This document shows positions 24,958 through 34,160 of a stretch of DNA of 64,000 bases, piece by piece (the first letter of the stretch is position 1; the number at the start of each line of letters is the position of its first letter). Source of the DNA: Chloroflexota bacterium (lineage in GTDB: Bacteria; Chloroflexota; Anaerolineae; UBA2200); contig JAUWJD010000001.1 in assembly GCA_030607875.1 (NCBI GenBank), forward strand, positions 82,039 through 146,038. The letters are read 5' to 3'. The notes below the pieces were generated by a model. It searched no databases. It was not told the origin of the DNA and was given only the letters and a program-made list of their open reading frames with translations. The position numbers were made by a program, and so were the translations under genes.

Positions 24958-25048
24958 ATGACGAATGGCCAATGACAAAAAAACATGATTGGGATTCCGA
25001 CGTTGGGGTTTCCTTCTCACCAACTGTGCTGCAGTGAGGAAGTGTAGT

Positions 25049-28000
25049 ATGTCAGCATTCACTCACCTCCACGTGCACACGGAGTATTCTCTCCTCGACG
25101 GCATGTGCAAGGTCGACGAGCTCTGTTCGCGCGCCAAAGAACTTGGCATGGGAGCAATGGCCATCACTGACCATGGCACCATGTACGGCGTCATCAAATT
25201 CTACCAGGCAGCGAAAAAGCATGGCATCAAGCCGATCATTGGTTGCGAGGTATACATTGCTCCAGAAGGCAGGTTCAAGCGCACCCCGCGAAGGCGGGCC
25301 TCACCGTTCCACTTGGTCCTTCTGGCCAGGGACAAGACAGGCTACCAAAACCTCATTCGTTTGACCACAAAGGCCCATCTAGAAGGCTTCTACTACAAAC
25401 CTCGTGTGGACAAGGAGCTTCTGCGTGAGCACAGTGCAGGCCTAACAGCCATGAGTGCCTGCGGTTCGGGAGAGATTCCACGCCTGATCCAGGCACAACA
25501 AATGGAAGCGGCGCGAGATGCCGTGCGCTGGTATCAGGACACCTTTGGACCACAGCACTTTTACCTGGAACTGCAGCGGCACGTTGCTCAGCCTGAACTG
25601 GAAGAGATCAACCAGGCTCTGGTAGCGCTCGGTCGCGAACTCGACATTGGCGTTGTCGCCACCAACGACGTTCACTACGTATATCGAGAAGATGCAGCGG
25701 CTCATGAGGTTCTTCTCTGCATCCAAACTGGCACCACGATGGATGATCCCCAACGTATGCGTATGGGCGGCGATGACTTTTACCTCAAGAGCGAGCAGGA
25801 AATGGCTGCCCTGTTCGCCGATCTCCCTGAAGCCTTGAGAAACACAGAGCGCGTGGCAGCAGATTGCTCGATCGAGCTTGGGAATGAAGGATTTCATTTA
25901 CCAGCTTTTGAGGTCCCCCAGGGCTTTGGCGCACAGACCTACTTGGCTCACCTCTGCGAAGAGGGAATAAAAAGACGCTACTCGCTCGTCACCCCGGAGC
26001 TACGGAATCGCCTTAACCATGAGCTCCAGATCATCCACAAGATGGGCTTTGACGTCTACTTCCTCATCGTTTGGGATCTTGTGCGCTACGCCCAGAGCCA
26101 GGACATTTGGTGGAATGTGCGTGGCTCGGCGGCCGGCAGCATTGTCGCCTACTCGCTGGGCCTCACAAATCTGGAGCCAGTCAGTCACGGCCTGATCTTT
26201 GAGCGGTTCCTCAACCCTGGCCGGATCACCATGCCCGACATCGACCTGGACTTTCCAGATGACCGCCGTGATGAGATGATCGAGTATGTGAATCGCAAAT
26301 ATGGCAGTGACAGAGTGGCCCAGATTGCCACCTTTGGCACGCTGGCAGCCCGCGCATCCATCCGTGACGTCGGGCGCGCTCTCGACCTCCCGCCTGGAGA
26401 GGTAGGCCGGCTGGCCAAATTGGTGCCCTTTGGCGTCAAAGTGACACTACAGAAAGCACTGGATTCATCCCAGGAATTGCGGTCGATGTATGAGCAGGAC
26501 GACTATATCCGCGATCTGATCGACAAGGCCCAGCGGCTTGAAGGAGTTTCGCGCCACATCTCCACGCATGCTGCGGGTGTCGTCATCGCCGACAAGCCCT
26601 TGATCGAATACGTGCCCGTCCAGCGCGTGCCCAAAGGCAAAGATCTCATCACACAGTACCCCATGGACGTTCTGGAAGATATTGGTCTGCTGAAGATCGA
26701 CTTCCTCGGCCTATCTACATTGACCATTATGCGGCACGCTGTGGATCTGATCAACGCCCGTCACGGCACTGCATTTCGCCTGGACAACATTCCAATCGAC
26801 GCCCCAAGCATCTACGAGTTGCTTTCCAGCGGGGACGTCACCGGCCTGTTTCAGGTCGAAGGCGCAGGAATGCGTCGCGTGTTGCAGGAACTGCAGCCCT
26901 CGAGTTTTGAGGACGTGGTGGCGGTGCTGTCGCTTTACCGTCCGGGGCCCATGCAGTTCATCGATGCTTTTGTCGCCCGCAAACACGGCCAAGAGAAGGT
27001 TGAGTACATCGATCCCAGCCTGGAACCCATACTGCACGAGACGCACGGCATCATTGTCTATCAGGAGCAGATCATCCGCATAGCCACTGACATAGCTGGC
27101 TACAGCAGCGCTGAGGCAGACCTCATGCGCCGGGCTGTGGGCAAAAAGAAAGAGAAAGAACTCAAGAAGCAGCGGGACAAGTTTGTTCATGGGGCCATAG
27201 AACGTGGTATGCCCAAGAGTAAGGCCGAGGAGATTTTTTCGGCCATCGAGTACTTTGCCCACTATGGCTTTAACAAGGCCCACTCTGCAGCTTATGCTGT
27301 GATCACCTGTCAGACAGCGTATCTGAAGGCACACTACCCCGTTGAATACATGGCAGCCCTGCTTTCAGTGGAGCGCAACAACTCTGACAAGGTCAATGCC
27401 TTTGTTGCCGAATGCCGTCGTCTGGGTATTCAGACCCTACCCCCGGATGTGAATCACAGCGAGATCGAGTTTGCTCTTGAGGATCTGCCAGAGACGGAGG
27501 ATGGCCGTACCCAGGCAAGTACTGTGGCGATCCGCTTCGGTTTGGGAGCTATCAAAAACGTCGGCGAAAGTGCGCTGCAACCCATACTGCAGGCTCGCGC
27601 GGAAGGCGGTCCCTTTGCCGGGACAGCAGACTTTTGCCGGCGGGTGGATCTGCGAGCGGTGAACAAACGTGCCTTGGAATGCCTGATAAAGGTGGGGGTT
27701 CTGGATAGCCTCGCTGACAGGCCCAGGCTACTGGCGATCATTGACCGTATGCTAGGTCTGAGCCAGTTGCACCATCAAGCCAGAGCCGTTGGGCAGTTGA
27801 CATTTGACGTCTTCCATTCTGATCCGTCGGATGACTCCGACCTGATGTCTGACCAAACCTTTGGTCCGCCCGTGTCGCAAAAGGAGATGCTTGCCTGGGA
27901 GAAAGAGCTGTTGGGGGTCTATGTATCGGAACACCCACTGCAACGCTTGATGCGGGATGCTTCAGGAACGTACACACCACTCGATCAGATTGACGATTCG

Positions 28001-28540
28001 CTCAAAGGACGAAATGTGACCATCGCCGGAAGCGTAACCAGAGCGCATCTGATAGTGACACGCAAGGGCGACGATATGGCCTTCGTTGAACTGGAAGACC
28101 TGGGCGGCAGCATCGACGTCGTCATCTTCCCCCAGACCTACGAGAAGTACAAGGAATTCCTGACGAAAGACCGATTGCTGGTGATCCGGGGCAAGGTGGA
28201 TGTACGCGATGGCAAAGTGCAAGTCATTGGCGAATCGGTACAGGACTATGCACTGGCTGATGTTGGAGAGAGCAATCCGCCCGTCCGTGTACGTCTTCTA
28301 GAGATCAATCTCCACTGTAGTGGCCGCCATGACAACAACGTGCGCCTTCTAAGACAGGCTTACGCACTCCTCCAGCAACACCCAGGATCGGATCGCTTCT
28401 GCTTCAACATCATCAACGAGCAAGGGCGGGTACAACTCGACTTTCCCAACGCAACCACGCACTTTGAGTCCGAGTTGGAAAGCATGCTCAAAGGATTGCT
28501 GGGAGAAAACGCTATCCAAGTACGCTGGATCGAAGCATGA
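25049..28540 (+). CDS. dnaE: DNA polymerase III alpha subunit
   Basis: A 1163-residue replicative polymerase. The PHP domain opens it (HLHVHTEYSLLDGM, then AITDHG). The C-family palm has PDIDLDF around 395-401. Tandem HhH and an OB fold near 980-1010 (NVTIAGSVTRAHLIVTRKGD) follow. It is DnaE1-like in length. ATG 25049 is chosen because GAGG sits about 8 nt before it and the PHP motif follows at once. The stop overlaps the ATG of the propeller/ATPase gene (ATGA at 28537-28540). Confidence 0.96.
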   Translation: MSAFTHLHVHTEYSLLDGMCKVDELCSRAKELGMGAMAITDHGTMYGVIKFYQAAKKHGIKPIIGCEVYIAPEGRFKRTPRRRASPFHLVLLARDKTGYQNLIRLTTKAHLEGFYYKPRVDKELLREHSAGLTAMSACGSGEIPRLIQAQQMEAARDAVRWYQDTFGPQHFYLELQRHVAQPELEEINQALVALGRELDIGVVATNDVHYVYREDAAAHEVLLCIQTGTTMDDPQRMRMGGDDFYLKSEQEMAALFADLPEALRNTERVAADCSIELGNEGFHLPAFEVPQGFGAQTYLAHLCEEGIKRRYSLVTPELRNRLNHELQIIHKMGFDVYFLIVWDLVRYAQSQDIWWNVRGSAAGSIVAYSLGLTNLEPVSHGLIFERFLNPGRITMPDIDLDFPDDRRDEMIEYVNRKYGSDRVAQIATFGTLAARASIRDVGRALDLPPGEVGRLAKLVPFGVKVTLQKALDSSQELRSMYEQDDYIRDLIDKAQRLEGVSRHISTHAAGVVIADKPLIEYVPVQRVPKGKDLITQYPMDVLEDIGLLKIDFLGLSTLTIMRHAVDLINARHGTAFRLDNIPIDAPSIYELLSSGDVTGLFQVEGAGMRRVLQELQPSSFEDVVAVLSLYRPGPMQFIDAFVARKHGQEKVEYIDPSLEPILHETHGIIVYQEQIIRIATDIAGYSSAEADLMRRAVGKKKEKELKKQRDKFVHGAIERGMPKSKAEEIFSAIEYFAHYGFNKAHSAAYAVITCQTAYLKAHYPVEYMAALLSVERNNSDKVNAFVAECRRLGIQTLPPDVNHSEIEFALEDLPETEDGRTQASTVAIRFGLGAIKNVGESALQPILQARAEGGPFAGTADFCRRVDLRAVNKRALECLIKVGVLDSLADRPRLLAIIDRMLGLSQLHHQARAVGQLTFDVFHSDPSDDSDLMSDQTFGPPVSQKEMLAWEKELLGVYVSEHPLQRLMRDASGTYTPLDQIDDSLKGRNVTIAGSVTRAHLIVTRKGDDMAFVELEDLGGSIDVVIFPQTYEKYKEFLTKDRLLVIRGKVDVRDGKVQVIGESVQDYALADVGESNPPVRVRLLEINLHCSGRHDNNVRLLRQAYALLQQHPGSDRFCFNIINEQGRVQLDFPNATTHFESELESMLKGLLGENAIQVRWIEA

Positions 28541-31500
28541 GCGATAGACAGACATCACGCAACATATCGCCCCGGCCTGGAAGTCATCTTTCTCACCAGC
28601 CGACGCAGGACAAGTGGCACTTTAGCCGGGGACGGAGGGAGCCTGCGTCTATCGGCCTTGGCAGAATCATAGCCATACTGCTCCTGATTGCCATCGCTGC
28701 CACAGCTATTCTGGCAGCCTCGCAGCTCGTGCCACGGACGCAGACTCAGAGTGCAATCAACTGGAAACAGACTGGAGGACCAAGCGGCGGCAGAGTAAAC
28801 ATCCTCCAGATAGATCCCAAAAATCCCAGTATTGTCTATGCCGGCACTGGCAGTGGCATCTGTGCCAGTCGAGATGGCGGAGAAACGTGGCAGAGTAAGT
28901 GGGAAGGACAACAGGTCACGGCCCTGGCTATTGACCCCGTCGATACATACATCCTGTACGCGGGCACCTATGCCGGCGTATACCGCAGTACCGACAGTGG
29001 TACAACTTGGTCACAGGCCAACGTAGGTCTGACACGCAGGATGGTCTTCTCGCTTGCTGTAGATCCCGTGAATACCTCAAACATCTATGCTGGCACAGAC
29101 AACCAGGTGTTCAAGAGCACAGACGGGTGCAGCACATGGAACAGGAGCAGCGCAGGGCTGTCCGCCAAGACCATCTGGTCACTGGCCGTGGATCGCGTCA
29201 CACCAACTGTCGTGTACGCGGGCACCGAGAGTGGCGTATTCAAGAGCACCAACGGCGGGCAGCAATGGCAAAGTGCCAACGACGGCATACCAGAGGAGGA
29301 GCGCGTTCAGGCACTGGCAATTGATCCCCAGCTTTCCAGTGTCCTCTACGCCGCCACAGACAGCGGCGTTTATCGTAGCACGGATGCTGCCGCGACCTGG
29401 CAGCCGGTCACCGAGGAAATCGGCGACAACACCGTTAACGCGCTGGCAATCGATCCCAACAATACGAGCACCCTCTATGCAGCAGTTGGCACCCAGGGTG
29501 TATGGCAAAGCACCGACAATGGCGACAATTGGAAACCCATCACTCGCGACCTCAATGAACTGGTGTTTACGCTGGCCATCAACCCGGTCAATTCCAGGGT
29601 GATCTACGCCGGCACTGGGCGAGGCATCTACTACAGCAGCACAGCAAGCCAAGGCTGGCAGCCTAGAAACGAGGGGCTGATCGGCACAAATGTCCTGTTG
29701 CTGGCCACAGCCCCACAGAGCCCAGGACAAGCATACGCATCGACAGGGCTGAATGTTTACAGAACGACAGACTCCGGAGAGAATTGGTTGCCCGTCAATT
29801 GGGGGCTTGTCCGTCCGAATATCCTGGCTTTGGCAGTAGACCCACTATCCGCCGACATTGTCTACGCGGGCACATGGTATAGCGAAGTCTATCGCAGCAA
29901 TAATGGCGGCCAGAGCTGGCACTTGGTGAATGGAGGTCTGGCCCGTGACGCGCCCATCAACGCACTGCTGGTGCAGCACACAACAGAGACCCAGGACAAG
30001 CGAACACCCGGGGCGCTCTATGCCGGAACCAATGGAGCAGGTATCTTTGTCAGCACCGATGGCGGCATTGAATGGACGGCGGTCAGCAACGGCCTCGATG
30101 ACCTACATGTTCAGGTTCTGGCTCTTGCTCCCACCGCAGAAGGCACCCTGTATGCTGGGACAAACACAGGCATCTACCGCCTGGACCTTGCTGGCGGCTC
30201 TGCGCACGCTGACTCGCTCTGGCAACCAGCACAGCACGGGTTACCGCAGGATGAGGTGCGCAGTATCGTCGTGGATCAGCGTTCCCCGAGTGTCATCTAT
30301 GCAACTACTGTCACGGGCATAGGCGAGATCTTCTGCTCAACGGATGGCGGCAACAGTTGGACAGCGCTGGGCAAAGGTTCTCTGCCTACCAACATCAAGA
30401 TTCAGGCCCTGGCCCTCCAGTCACCTCGAGGAAAGCAGAGCATCCTGTACGCTGGTACCGATGGTGGCATATTCCGTAGTACGGATGAAGGACTGAACTG
30501 GCGCGCCATCAACGATGGCTTTCCGACTCGTGCCAATGTATTGGCCCTGCTGGTTGATGACAGTTCGCGCCTGTACGCCAGTATCCAGAACAGTGGAGTT
30601 TACACAAGCATCGACAGAGGCACCAGCTCAATCCTCTGGCCTTTGATTGTGGCCGTGAGCCTCGGTGTGCCCCTTCTGGCAGTAACTATACTCGTCGGAC
30701 AATGGATACTCCAATCTTCTGAACAGGTTCAAGACCAGATCCTGGAGCGCAATTGGCCTCTGTGGAAAGAGCAGATCCGGAATATCCTGCAAAACCGGAA
30801 CCAAGTTGGGCTAGATGCATTGCCCAATGTGCCGAGAAAACTCAGACTCCGCACCTTGCGGCAATACATACAGGAGCTCGGAGATGAAAACCTTGTCCTT
30901 CGAGCCAATCCACCTGTGCTGCAGCCAGCCAACTCTTTGCAGGTCTGGGATTTCATACGCAATTGGAATGCCGCGCAGCAAAGACTGACAAATGCGGCTG
31001 CATTCGAGCCTGTCGTTTCACACATTGCCGAGCAACTATGCCAGTTGCTTGGCTTCAGCCTCCTGGACAGTCGATCCTACAAGAATCTTCACAGCTACGT
31101 GATCAAAGCCCCTGCCCTGCGCTTGAGAATGCCCCCGATGTTCCCGATTGTCTTCCTGCAAAATCCCGGCTTTGCAGAGCAAGATATGAGTGACCTTTAC
31201 GATCTGATGGGCATTATCAACGTGCCCAGCTACCTTGCCTTGCTCGTCATACCAGACGACAAAGCATCAACTGAGCGGCAGCGCAGGCCCCTGAAGACAC
31301 GCTTCAAAAGGCTGAAACGCGGCATAGCTCATGACTTTATCCTCATGGGTTTTGACGATTTGTATCGCATCTTTGTGGCGAAGGATGCGGAGAGAAGATT
31401 CATACAGTTGCTGTTGGAACAGGTAGACTTGACAGTTGTGTCACCCTACGTCACATCAGGACCTGTGCCGGAGGACATGTTCTTCGGTCGAGACTACGAA

Positions 31501-32544
31501 TTAAAAACGATCACTCGCACCATCAAGGACAAGAACTTTGCGATTGTGGGCGGACGGAAGATCGGCAAGACCTCCATTCTGACCAAACTCTACCGCTTGT
31601 TCACAGGCTCACCAGATTACTATGCGCTGTATCTGGACTGCCAGGCGGTGCAAAACTATGACGACTTTTGCGAAGCTACGCAGACGATGTGGAAACTTGA
31701 ATGGTCCGAACACCGCCCAGAGAGATTTGGACAACTTGTTGATCACTTGAGACAGGAACGAGAAGACCAACTCATCGTGATCCTGCTAGATGAGGTGGAT
31801 GCGCTTTTCCAGCACGATGCTATGAATCAGGAACACCTCCTTAAGGCATTCCGTGCGGTTGCTCAGGAAGGCTGCTGCCGCTTCATTTTCTGCGGCGGAC
31901 GGATCCTCGCTGCACATCTTCACGATTCTGAGTCTGCACTCTTCAATTTCTGCCATATCATTCGACTAGGCTACCTGAATCCGCGGGACACAGGCCGGAT
32001 CGTCCTAGAACCCATACAGGAAATGGGCATCGGCTTTGAGGATGCTGGCCAGCTGATGCAAAAGATCGTAGACTTGTCAGCCTGCCACCCCAATCTGGTG
32101 CAGTACATTTGTCAGCAATTGATCGAAAAGCTCAACGCACGAGGAGATCGCTTCATCACCTTAGCCGATCTGGACGCTATTGCCAGTTCAAGCCAGTTCA
32201 GTGAGTACTTCGTCCAAGTCATGTGGGGCAACGCCACCACATTGGAGCGTCTGATCACACTGCTCATGCTGGACAAGCCCAGCATTACCTCGGCTCAGAT
32301 CGAGGTCGAGTTGAGAGCGCACGGTGTGGAGGTCCTGCCGTCAGTGATAGAGCAGGCATTGGATGGTCTGGTACTTTGTTCTATTCTGAATAAGAAGGAA
32401 CAAGAATACTACTTCGTAGCCCTGGCATTCCCATCGATTGTCACGGTTACGCAGGATGTTGAGGCACTACTGCAGAGAACGATACAGGACTTGCGCGGCG
32501 AAATGCCCAAGGCCATCCAACACGACCCGCGAGAAAGCGAATAG
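28537..32544 (+). CDS. BNR/sortilin-like propeller - transmembrane - ATPase fusion protein
   Basis: A 1335-residue protein with unusual architecture. A basic N-terminus is followed by a membrane helix at about 42-65. Residues 75-690 carry about 13 repeats of the form YAGTxxGVxxSTDxGxxW (sortilin/VPS10 or Asp-box type), enough for one large or two seven-bladed propellers outside the cell. A second membrane helix is at 697-722. The rest is cytosolic, ending in a P-loop ATPase: FFGRDYEL near 981, Walker A GGRKIGKTS near 1005, Walker B LIVILLDEVDAL, then a winged-helix-like tail. It resembles a receptor with a STAND-type output. Function is unknown. It is translationally coupled to dnaE. Confidence 0.75.
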   Translation: MSDRQTSRNISPRPGSHLSHQPTQDKWHFSRGRREPASIGLGRIIAILLLIAIAATAILAASQLVPRTQTQSAINWKQTGGPSGGRVNILQIDPKNPSIVYAGTGSGICASRDGGETWQSKWEGQQVTALAIDPVDTYILYAGTYAGVYRSTDSGTTWSQANVGLTRRMVFSLAVDPVNTSNIYAGTDNQVFKSTDGCSTWNRSSAGLSAKTIWSLAVDRVTPTVVYAGTESGVFKSTNGGQQWQSANDGIPEEERVQALAIDPQLSSVLYAATDSGVYRSTDAAATWQPVTEEIGDNTVNALAIDPNNTSTLYAAVGTQGVWQSTDNGDNWKPITRDLNELVFTLAINPVNSRVIYAGTGRGIYYSSTASQGWQPRNEGLIGTNVLLLATAPQSPGQAYASTGLNVYRTTDSGENWLPVNWGLVRPNILALAVDPLSADIVYAGTWYSEVYRSNNGGQSWHLVNGGLARDAPINALLVQHTTETQDKRTPGALYAGTNGAGIFVSTDGGIEWTAVSNGLDDLHVQVLALAPTAEGTLYAGTNTGIYRLDLAGGSAHADSLWQPAQHGLPQDEVRSIVVDQRSPSVIYATTVTGIGEIFCSTDGGNSWTALGKGSLPTNIKIQALALQSPRGKQSILYAGTDGGIFRSTDEGLNWRAINDGFPTRANVLALLVDDSSRLYASIQNSGVYTSIDRGTSSILWPLIVAVSLGVPLLAVTILVGQWILQSSEQVQDQILERNWPLWKEQIRNILQNRNQVGLDALPNVPRKLRLRTLRQYIQELGDENLVLRANPPVLQPANSLQVWDFIRNWNAAQQRLTNAAAFEPVVSHIAEQLCQLLGFSLLDSRSYKNLHSYVIKAPALRLRMPPMFPIVFLQNPGFAEQDMSDLYDLMGIINVPSYLALLVIPDDKASTERQRRPLKTRFKRLKRGIAHDFILMGFDDLYRIFVAKDAERRFIQLLLEQVDLTVVSPYVTSGPVPEDMFFGRDYELKTITRTIKDKNFAIVGGRKIGKTSILTKLYRLFTGSPDYYALYLDCQAVQNYDDFCEATQTMWKLEWSEHRPERFGQLVDHLRQEREDQLIVILLDEVDALFQHDAMNQEHLLKAFRAVAQEGCCRFIFCGGRILAAHLHDSESALFNFCHIIRLGYLNPRDTGRIVLEPIQEMGIGFEDAGQLMQKIVDLSACHPNLVQYICQQLIEKLNARGDRFITLADLDAIASSSQFSEYFVQVMWGNATTLERLITLLMLDKPSITSAQIEVELRAHGVEVLPSVIEQALDGLVLCSILNKKEQEYYFVALAFPSIVTVTQDVEALLQRTIQDLRGEMPKAIQHDPRESE

Positions 32545-32593
32545 CAGTTGCAGATACATAAAGTTCTACAACTATGAGTAGGGAGAGAGGCAC

Positions 32594-33379
32594 ATGGAAT
32601 ACGAGAACATCCTGGTAACTCGTGAGGGGAATATCGCCATTGTCACCTTCAATCATCCGAAGGTGCTCAATGCACTTGACCATGCTACCATGACAGAGCT
32701 GTCTGCAGTCATCGCCGAACTGGATCAAGACAACAGCGTGCGCTGCATTATCCTTACGGGAGCCGGAGAGAAAGCTTTCGTAGCTGGAGCCGACATCAAC
32801 GAATTACGTGCGATTGCCAGCGCCGCCGAAGGGGCAGATTTCGCCACCCGAGGCCAGAACATCTTCTTCAAGATCGAGAACTTGAGCAAGCCCGTCATTG
32901 CCGCCATCAATGGCTACGCACTGGGTGGTGGCTGCGAACTAGCTATGGCTTGCGACATACGCATAGCAGCAGATCACGCAAAACTGGGGCAGCCTGAGAT
33001 CAATCTGGGCATCATTCCGGGCTACGGCGGCACGCAAAGGCTGCCCAGATTGGTAGGCAAAGGACGCGCCAAGTGGTTAATCCTCACCGGAGATATGATC
33101 TCTGCACAGGAAGCACTGCGCATCGGTCTGGTGGACTTTGTCGTTCCAACAGCCGAACTCATGAATGCAGCCACAGAGCTGGCATGCAAGATTGCCAGCA
33201 AGGCGCCGCTCGCAGTCGCTTGGGCCAAGAGAAGCATCAACGTAGGTTCAGAGACCGATCTGGTTACGGCTTGTGCGTACGAAGCCTGCCAGTTCGGGTT
33301 GATTTGCGGGACCGAAGATCGGATCGAAGGAACTACTGCATTCTTGGAGAAGCGTCCTGCCCAGTTCAAAGGCAAGTGA
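32594..33379 (+). CDS. Enoyl-CoA hydratase/crotonase family protein
   Basis: A 261-residue crotonase-fold enzyme, probably hydrating 2-enoyl-CoA. The oxyanion-hole segments are present (AFVAGADINEL and ALGGGCELAMACD). Both catalytic glutamates are found, E115 in GGGCELA and E135 in GQPEINLG, followed by GYGGTQRLPRLVG. The C-terminus has the typical FLEKRPAQFKGK. GGGAGAGAGG gives a good ribosome-binding site. It forms a pair with the next gene 4 nt downstream. Short-chain enoyl-CoA hydration is the best guess. Confidence 0.92.
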   Translation: MEYENILVTREGNIAIVTFNHPKVLNALDHATMTELSAVIAELDQDNSVRCIILTGAGEKAFVAGADINELRAIASAAEGADFATRGQNIFFKIENLSKPVIAAINGYALGGGCELAMACDIRIAADHAKLGQPEINLGIIPGYGGTQRLPRLVGKGRAKWLILTGDMISAQEALRIGLVDFVVPTAELMNAATELACKIASKAPLAVAWAKRSINVGSETDLVTACAYEACQFGLICGTEDRIEGTTAFLEKRPAQFKGK

Positions 33380-33383
33380 CCCC

Positions 33384-34160
33384 TTGACTGACGTCAGTGT
33401 AATCACTGAGCGAGACGGCAATCTCGTCCTGCTGCTCATCCACAACCCGCGCCTGCGGAATGCCCTCAGCGCGGAAATCCTCTCGCAGTTGAGGGCTGCG
33501 CTTCTAAAGCTGAGGCAAGATGAGGAGGTTGGGGCTGTGATCATCGGCAGCGCAGTCGAGGGCGTTTTCGCTTCTGGCGGCAACATCCGGGAATTGCATG
33601 CCCTCGGCGGTTCTACCGATGGGCTCCACTTTGCCGAATTGGCACAAGCAGCGTTCAAGACAGTGGAGAGCTTCCCGAAGCCTGTGCTGGCTGTCATCAA
33701 CGGCTATTGTCTGGGTGCTGGCGCCGAACTGGCCAAGGCCGCCGATATTCGTATTGCCGCGGATACGGCTATATTCTCTTCCCCACAGATAGGACTGGGG
33801 ATCACTCCCGGCCTTGGGGGAGGCCAACGTTTGATACGCCTCTGTGGGACCGGACATGCCAAACGCCTGATCCTTACCGGTGAGCGCATTAGTGCAAAAG
33901 ACGCTTGGCATCTGGGACTTGTGGAATGGATAGTGCCTGCATCCGAGCTGTGGGACCTAGCCAAGGCGATGGCAAGGAAGCTGGCCAATAAACCCAGAAC
34001 GGCTCTAACCCTGGCAAAGAAGGCGCTGAACTACTCCTCGCAGGCCAACCTGAAAGTGGGCTGTGCTTACGAGGCTGCGCAATTCGGACAGACCTGCTCC
34101 ACCGCACTGTGGCGTGATTTCCGCCCCGATATGGCGTGGAACGATGAGCAATGCGATTGA
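33384..34160 (+). CDS. Crotonase-fold protein with one altered catalytic residue
   Basis: A 258-residue paralogue of the preceding enzyme. It keeps FASGGNIREL, GAGAELAKAADIRIAAD (E115) and GLGGGQRLIRLCG. The second catalytic Glu is replaced by Gln (Q135 in SSPQIGLG), and the C-terminus ends in RPDMAWNDEQCD instead of the usual FLEKR...F motif. It could be an isomerase, a thioesterase-like crotonase or an inactive partner. The start is TTG 33384 without a clear ribosome-binding site, so it is probably translated by coupling. Its 3' end overlaps the next gene by 10 nt. Confidence 0.85.
   Translation: MTDVSVITERDGNLVLLLIHNPRLRNALSAEILSQLRAALLKLRQDEEVGAVIIGSAVEGVFASGGNIRELHALGGSTDGLHFAELAQAAFKTVESFPKPVLAVINGYCLGAGAELAKAADIRIAADTAIFSSPQIGLGITPGLGGGQRLIRLCGTGHAKRLILTGERISAKDAWHLGLVEWIVPASELWDLAKAMARKLANKPRTALTLAKKALNYSSQANLKVGCAYEAAQFGQTCSTALWRDFRPDMAWNDEQCD

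Noticed and set aside
24958..25048. AATGACGAATGGCCAATGAC before dnaE
   Set aside because: A short simple repeat in the gap; I could not link it to a regulatory function.
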